Assembly (NCBI GenBank): GCA_964596345.1
Contig: CAZQSZ010000006.1
Coordinates: 186,001 to 250,000 of the forward strand
From: CADEDV01 sp964596345
GTDB taxonomy: Bacteria > Bacteroidota > Bacteroidia > Chitinophagales > Chitinophagaceae
Direction of reading: 5' to 3'
Length of the DNA: 64,000 nucleotides
Shown: positions 59,654-64,000 of the stretch, in pieces
How positions within the stretch are numbered: position 1 is the first letter of the stretch
How the letters are laid out: each line of letters opens with the position of its first letter
Position numbers and translations under genes: made by a program
The notes under the pieces: model-generated
Told to the model about the DNA's origin: nothing
Seen by the model: only the letters and a program-made list of their open reading frames with translations
Database searches by the model: none

Positions 59654-60961
59654 TCAATGCCCCACCCTTCCTTCCATCTCTTCCAGTGCCACGCCTTTTG
59701 TTTCGGGCATCATTTTCCATACAAATAATAATTGCAGTACCATCATCAATGCAAAGAAGCCGAAGATATAACTGCCGCCGATCCGGTTGGCAAAGAAAGT
59801 AAAGGTTTGCGAGATGAGGGCGGCAAATACCCAATGGGTAAGACTGCCAAACGAAGTGCCCGCTGCCCGTACCGAATTGGGAAATATTTCAGAGAGAAAA
59901 ACCCAGATCACCGAACCCTGGCCAATGGCATGGGCGGCAATAAACAGGAATACAAAAAGGGTAATACCACCGTTGATATACCCGGCAAATGCCAGGGCCA
60001 TCAATGTCAGCGAAATAATATAGCCTGCCGAACCGATAAACATGAGTTTCCTGCGGCCGCTGCGGTCGATCAGGTACCAGCCGATGACGGTAAAAATAAA
60101 ATTCACTATACCGATACCGGCACTGGATAAGAAAGCTGCATCTTTACCCAGCCCTGCCATTTCAAATACCCGCGGTGCAAAATAGATGATGGCATTGATG
60201 CCCGATAACTGGTTGAACAATGCCAGGAGAAAGGCCAGCAATAAAGGCTTGGAAAATTTACCGGAGAACAAGGCCTCTTTTTTCTTCTGCTGCACGGAGT
60301 TCCTTATCTCTTTGATCAGTTCATCGGCTGCTGCTCCACTTTTTTCAAAAATTTTTCTTGCCCCTGCTTCATCATTGCGGTACAGGAGCAGCCATCTCGG
60401 GCTTTCGGGAGTAAACAGCATCAGTACCGAAAACAACAAAGAAGGAATGGCGATGATACCCAGCATATACCGCCAGTCGTTTTCACCACCCACTCCCTGT
60501 AATAAATAATTGGTGAGATAGGCCAGCAGGATCCCACTCACCACGTTGACCTGGAAAGCAATGCCCATCTTTCCCCGGTGCTGCGGCGGTGCTATCTCCG
60601 AAATATATACCGGCGCCACCACGGAGGATGCACCGATACTAAGTCCGCCTAAAAAACGAAAAGCCATAAAAGTATATACATCATTCGCCAGTGCACTGCC
60701 CAATGAAGACACCAGGAATATGATACCGATCAGTATCAGTGTTTTCTTACGTCCGAAATGATTGGCAGGAATGCTTCCCATACCAGCACCGAGTATGGTT
60801 CCATACAAAGCCATCGCAATGGCAGTGCCATGCATCCAGTCGTTCAGTTTCCATAATTGCTGTATGCGTTGTTCGGCACCGGATATATTGGCCACATCCA
60901 TGCCGAATAATAAACCACCGAGGGCAACGGTGATGGACCAGAGGACAAGCTTTTTATTCAT
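59654..60961 (-). CDS. Sugar porter family MFS transporter
   Basis: A 435-aa transporter with twelve membrane helices. Sugar porter signatures: ALGGLLFGMDVANISGAEQ in helix 1, NHFGRKKTLILIG (loop 2-3), RFLGGLSIGASSVVAPVYIS followed by EIAPPQHRG, PESPRWLL after helix 6, and QLSGINAIIYF in helix 7. It probably imports a glucose-type monosaccharide by proton symport. It lies 19 bp downstream of the GH13 gene, so it is likely to take up the sugar that enzyme releases. Confidence 0.93.
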   Translation of the reverse strand: MNKKLVLWSITVALGGLLFGMDVANISGAEQRIQQLWKLNDWMHGTAIAMALYGTILGAGMGSIPANHFGRKKTLILIGIIFLVSSLGSALANDVYTFMAFRFLGGLSIGASSVVAPVYISEIAPPQHRGKMGIAFQVNVVSGILLAYLTNYLLQGVGGENDWRYMLGIIAIPSLLFSVLMLFTPESPRWLLLYRNDEAGARKIFEKSGAAADELIKEIRNSVQQKKKEALFSGKFSKPLLLAFLLALFNQLSGINAIIYFAPRVFEMAGLGKDAAFLSSAGIGIVNFIFTVIGWYLIDRSGRRKLMFIGSAGYIISLTLMALAFAGYINGGITLFVFLFIAAHAIGQGSVIWVFLSEIFPNSVRAAGTSFGSLTHWVFAALISQTFTFFANRIGGSYIFGFFALMMVLQLLFVWKMMPETKGVALEEMEGRVGH

Positions 60962-60980
60962 CGTTATGTATTAACAGTGA

Positions 60981-62726
60981 TTAGAGTTCATAGACAGAAG
61001 CTTCATAAGGCTGCAGCATACCGTCTGCGGAAGCGGTTTGGTAATTACTGATCAGTAATTTTGCCTTATTGGTATCTATACCGGTGTTTGCTTTCACGGC
61101 CTTGCTGCTGAAATTAAGCAGTATCAACAACTTCTTTCCTTCTCCTTCCCGGGTATACGCATATACATCAGGATTGTTTTTATCCAGCAGGGTATACTTT
61201 CCATACACCAATACCGGGTTATCTTTCCGGAGCTTCACGATCTTCCTGAAATAATTGAGCACACTGGCGGGATCTTTTTCCTGTGCTGCTGCATTGATAG
61301 TGGTATAATTTGTATTTGTTCTTAACCAGGGTTTCCCGGTTGAAAAACCGGCATTCACCGTCGCATCCCATTGCATGGGTGTACGTCCGTTATCCCGGCT
61401 GCTGAACCTTGCCCGTTCGAGAAATTTATTGAGATCGCCACCTGTGGCTTTCTGGTGTTCATATTCATTGCGGGTGGCAATATCCTGGTAGTCTTCAATT
61501 TTCTGAAAGCCTGCATTGGTCATGCCCAGTTCATCGCCAAAATAATAATACGGTGTTCCCCGCATGGTCATGATAAAAGTGGTCAGTAACTTGGAAGATA
61601 CTTCCCGGAATTGGGGGCTGTCGTTTCCAAAGCGGCTGACCATTCTTGCCTGGTCATGATTGGCCAGGAAAACAGAGAGCCATCCTTTTTGGGCAAACAC
61701 ACTATCCCATTTACTGAAGACTTCTTTGAAATGCAATAAACTGTATCCTTCCGGTTTGGCAATATCCACGCCTTCGAAAGCATAGGCCATATTCAATTCG
61801 TTACGGTCAGCATCCACGAGGTCATGGGCATCCCGGAAATTGCGGCCGGCTCCTTCGGCCACACTCATCACATTGTATTTGCTCAATACTTCATTGTTCA
61901 TCTCTTTTAAATAATCATGCAGGCCATCCACCATCGCATAGTATTGAATAAAGTCTTTTTCAAATCCTTTGGGAAATGCCGGGAAGCTGGTATCCTTCGC
62001 AGCAAACTGGAAAGCATCCAGCCGGAAACCATCTATTCCTTTATCGGCCCAGAATTTCATGATGTCATAAATTTCCTGCCGCAGTTTGGGGTTTTCCCAG
62101 TTCAGGTCGGGTTGCTTGCGGGAAAAATAATGCAGGTAATACGCATTGGTGGCGGAATCATATTTCCATGCATCATGGTTCACATCAAATAAACTGTAGC
62201 GGAAAGCAGGTTTGCCACGTTCTGCATCCCACCAGTGATAATACTGTCGGTAAGGACTTGTTCTTGAGCTGCGGCTCTGTTTGAACCATTCATGTTCATC
62301 ACTGCTGTGGTTCACCACCAGGTCCATCACTAATTTCAATCCTCTTTCATGCATGCCTTTCAGCAAGGCATCAAAATCTTCCATCGTGCCAAAATCTTTC
62401 ATGATGCCGCGGTAGTCACTTACATCATATCCATTATCATCATTGGGAGAACCATAGATCGGGTTGAGCCAGACGGCATCCACACCGAGGCTTTTGATAT
62501 AATCCAGTTTGGAAATAATTCCTTTCAGGTCGCCGATGCCATCACCATCACTGTCTTTAAAACTGCGGGGATAGACCTGGTACACCACCGCTTCTTTCCA
62601 CCATTTGCGATCAGCCGTATCGCTGCCGGCAGTTGTTGTTGATTTGGTTTCCGGTGAAGTGCAGGAAGCAATAACAAGAGCGGAAAAGAGCATAAACAGT
62701 GCAGGAGCTACAATCTTTCTTCGCAT
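60981..62726 (-). CDS. GH13 alpha-glucosidase lipoprotein (oligo-1,6-glucosidase-like)
   Basis: A 581-aa lipoprotein (MRRKIVAPALFMLFSALVIASC). The domain begins WWKEAVVYQVYPRSFKDSDG, with conserved region I MDLVVNHSS, region II GFRLDAF with nucleophile Asp237, region III VAEGAG with acid/base Glu291, and region IV NHDQAR with Asp358. SDGDGIGDLKGI matches oligo-1,6-glucosidase and trehalulose-type GH13 subfamilies. The lipid anchor puts it in the periplasm or on the outer membrane, hydrolysing alpha-glucosides. It is upstream of the sugar porter gene in a two-gene operon. Confidence 0.93.
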   Translation of the reverse strand: MRRKIVAPALFMLFSALVIASCTSPETKSTTTAGSDTADRKWWKEAVVYQVYPRSFKDSDGDGIGDLKGIISKLDYIKSLGVDAVWLNPIYGSPNDDNGYDVSDYRGIMKDFGTMEDFDALLKGMHERGLKLVMDLVVNHSSDEHEWFKQSRSSRTSPYRQYYHWWDAERGKPAFRYSLFDVNHDAWKYDSATNAYYLHYFSRKQPDLNWENPKLRQEIYDIMKFWADKGIDGFRLDAFQFAAKDTSFPAFPKGFEKDFIQYYAMVDGLHDYLKEMNNEVLSKYNVMSVAEGAGRNFRDAHDLVDADRNELNMAYAFEGVDIAKPEGYSLLHFKEVFSKWDSVFAQKGWLSVFLANHDQARMVSRFGNDSPQFREVSSKLLTTFIMTMRGTPYYYFGDELGMTNAGFQKIEDYQDIATRNEYEHQKATGGDLNKFLERARFSSRDNGRTPMQWDATVNAGFSTGKPWLRTNTNYTTINAAAQEKDPASVLNYFRKIVKLRKDNPVLVYGKYTLLDKNNPDVYAYTREGEGKKLLILLNFSSKAVKANTGIDTNKAKLLISNYQTASADGMLQPYEASVYEL

Positions 62727-62743
62727 GGCAGTTAGTCGTTAAG

Positions 62744-62762
62744 GCTGGTTGCAAAAACCAGC
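62744..62762. promoter_or_regulatory. Inverted repeat upstream of the GH13 operon (possible operator)
   Basis: GCTGGTT (62744-62750), a 5-nt spacer and AACCAGC (62756-62762) form a 7-bp inverted repeat 17 bp upstream of the GH13 start, in the divergent region shared with the GHL10 gene. Regulator binding is possible but unproven. Confidence 0.35.
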
Positions 62763-62923
62763 AAATGAATAATCCCGATCGCATTAGAAAAATACATAAA
62801 GGACCGCACATTATTTTAAACCCACCGAAAACTTCCCTGCTGAAAACGATTGCGGTAACACTTGATGTGCATATTTTAGCGTACCATTCCTTCTCCTCCT
62901 TCTGTTACGTTTAAATTGTTAGT

Positions 62924-64000
62924 ATGAAACGCTTCCTTCTTCCTGTTTGTATTTTAGTTTGTTTGCTGCAAGCCTGTTCTCCCGGTAAAAAAATAAGCAG
63001 CGATACTGCAACTACTACAACTCCCAAAGCCATGCGGGAATTCAGGGCGGCATGGATCGCTACGGTGGCGAATATCAACTGGCCCAGTAAACCGGGACTG
63101 CCGGTGGAAGAGCAGAAAAAAGAAGCCATTGAGTTACTGGATTTTTTACAACAGCATCATTTCAATGCGGCCATTTTCCAGGTAAGGCCACAGGCAGATG
63201 CATTATACAAAAGTGATTTAGAACCCTGGTCTTATTATTTAACGGGGCAACAGGGCAAAGAACCCGATCCGTATTATGATCCGTTGGAGTTTTGGGTGGA
63301 GCAGGCCCATCTGCGGGGTATTGAATTGCATGTATGGTTAAATCCATACAGGGCACATCATAAAGATGGCAAAGAGATCAGTGAACAATCTATTATAAAG
63401 AAAAGACCGGAGCTGGCTTTGTTCCTGAAAGAAGGTTACTGGTGGCTTGACCCTGCACAGCAAGGCACACAAGACCATTCCACAGCGGTGGTGATGGACC
63501 TGGTGAAACGATATGATATTGACGGCGTTCATTTCGACGATTATTTTTATCCCTATCCTTCTTATAATGGCGGTGCGGATTTCCCGGATTCCATAAGCTG
63601 GAAAGCTTACCAGCAAAGCGGTGGCAAATTATCAAGAGGTGACTGGCGCCGAAATGCCGTGAATGTATTTATTGAACGGGTGTATAAAGAAATCAAAAAA
63701 GAAAAGCCGCAGGTGAAATTTGGATTGAGTCCTTTTGGCATCTGGCGGCCGGGCTATCCTGAATCCGTGGAAGGATTTGACCAGTATGATCAACTCTATG
63801 CCGATGCAAAGTTGTGGCTGAACAAAGGATGGATCGATTATTTCACGCCGCAACTCTACTGGCCCATCAACAGGCCTACACAAAGTTTTCCCGTGTTACT
63901 GGGCTGGTGGCAAAGCGAGAATACCATGCAGCGTCATTTATGGCCGGGCATCAGTGTGGGCCGTGATACCAGTGCAAAAAATGTGAATGAGATCATGAGC
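62924..64000 (+). CDS. GHL10-type glycoside hydrolase lipoprotein, 3' truncated by window edge
   Basis: The frame is open from the ATG at 62924 to the window end (359 codons). It begins with a lipoprotein signal (MKRFLLPVCILVCLLQAC) and continues MREFRAAWIATVANINWPSK, the hallmark of the glycosyl hydrolase-like 10 (DUF187) family. Later come AIFQVRPQADALYKSDLEPW, GIELHVWLNPYRAHH, IDGVHFDDYFYPYPSYNGGA, KFGLSPFGIWRPGYPE and YFTPQLYWPI, in the family order. The family acts on glucan or peptidoglycan-like glycosidic bonds. It is divergent from the GH13-sugar porter operon. The end of the gene lies outside the window. Confidence 0.88.
   Translation, partial: MKRFLLPVCILVCLLQACSPGKKISSDTATTTTPKAMREFRAAWIATVANINWPSKPGLPVEEQKKEAIELLDFLQQHHFNAAIFQVRPQADALYKSDLEPWSYYLTGQQGKEPDPYYDPLEFWVEQAHLRGIELHVWLNPYRAHHKDGKEISEQSIIKKRPELALFLKEGYWWLDPAQQGTQDHSTAVVMDLVKRYDIDGVHFDDYFYPYPSYNGGADFPDSISWKAYQQSGGKLSRGDWRRNAVNVFIERVYKEIKKEKPQVKFGLSPFGIWRPGYPESVEGFDQYDQLYADAKLWLNKGWIDYFTPQLYWPINRPTQSFPVLLGWWQSENTMQRHLWPGISVGRDTSAKNVNEIMS

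Overview
The window looks like chromosomal DNA of a Bacteroidota bacterium, most likely family Chitinophagaceae. This rests on a type IX secretion C-terminal signal in the first gene, many lipoproteins and SPII-type signal peptides, bacillithiol genes (bshB1, bshC and a YfiT/BstA-like DinB protein), a LytS/LytR-type two-component pair, a CcmE-CcmF pair, and promoter -7 boxes of the Bacteroidota type TAnnTTTG just upstream of many starts. The genus is an inference from gene style, not from a marker gene. No rRNA, tRNA, CRISPR array, phage or plasmid backbone was recognised.

Layout. 1-8.5 kb: a truncated large T9SS-exported lipase-like protein, a class 3 lipase lipoprotein, a transglutaminase-like protein, a SET protein, a LytTR response regulator with its kinase, and an intradiol dioxygenase-like lipoprotein. 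8.5-17.6 kb: YggS, an amidohydrolase, an acyl-CoA dehydrogenase, an M48-like protease with TPRs, CcmE (CXXXY type) plus CcmF, and a DUF4294 protein. 17.7-26.6 kb: bshB1, a fatty acid desaturase, a methyltransferase, a plus-strand run (ureohydrolase, membrane protein, radical SAM, EamA exporter), a glycine-rich TonB-like protein and folC. 26.6-30.5 kb: a compact minus-strand operon (fbp, GNAT, ABC ATPase, FKBP, YfiT-like, Nudix), divergent from lysC. 31.9-42 kb: a YafK-type L,D-transpeptidase/TonB C-domain fusion, hppD, and purK and purE flanking an RND efflux operon.

43-57 kb holds bshC and a dispersed trans-4-hydroxyproline catabolic set on the minus strand: epimerase, FAD dehydrogenase, alpha-ketoglutaric semialdehyde dehydrogenase and a DapA-type deaminase. 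Together these can plausibly convert hydroxyproline to 2-oxoglutarate. The set is interrupted by a REP-associated tyrosine transposase (RAYT), a sterol-desaturase-family protein, a secreted TPR-ASKHA protein and small unknown genes. 57-59.6 kb is a more AT-rich stretch of unknown small secreted or membrane proteins. 59.6-64 kb is a glucan utilisation locus: a GH13 lipoprotein and a sugar porter, divergent from a truncated GHL10-type glycoside hydrolase.

The most unusual part is 47.4-49.3 kb. The RAYT gene is bracketed by two perfect 15-bp-arm hairpins of the same family that differ by one compensated base pair. A third, decayed copy lies at its 3' end. The neighbouring hydroxyproline epimerase carries a different perfect palindrome (18-bp arms) translated in frame in its middle, and a second short palindromic repeat translated at its N-terminus. 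This is reminiscent of the protein-coding palindromic elements known in Rickettsia. Whether this RAYT acts on either translated palindrome is unproven. Several other intergenic gaps, and some gene ends, hold quasi-periodic short repeats.
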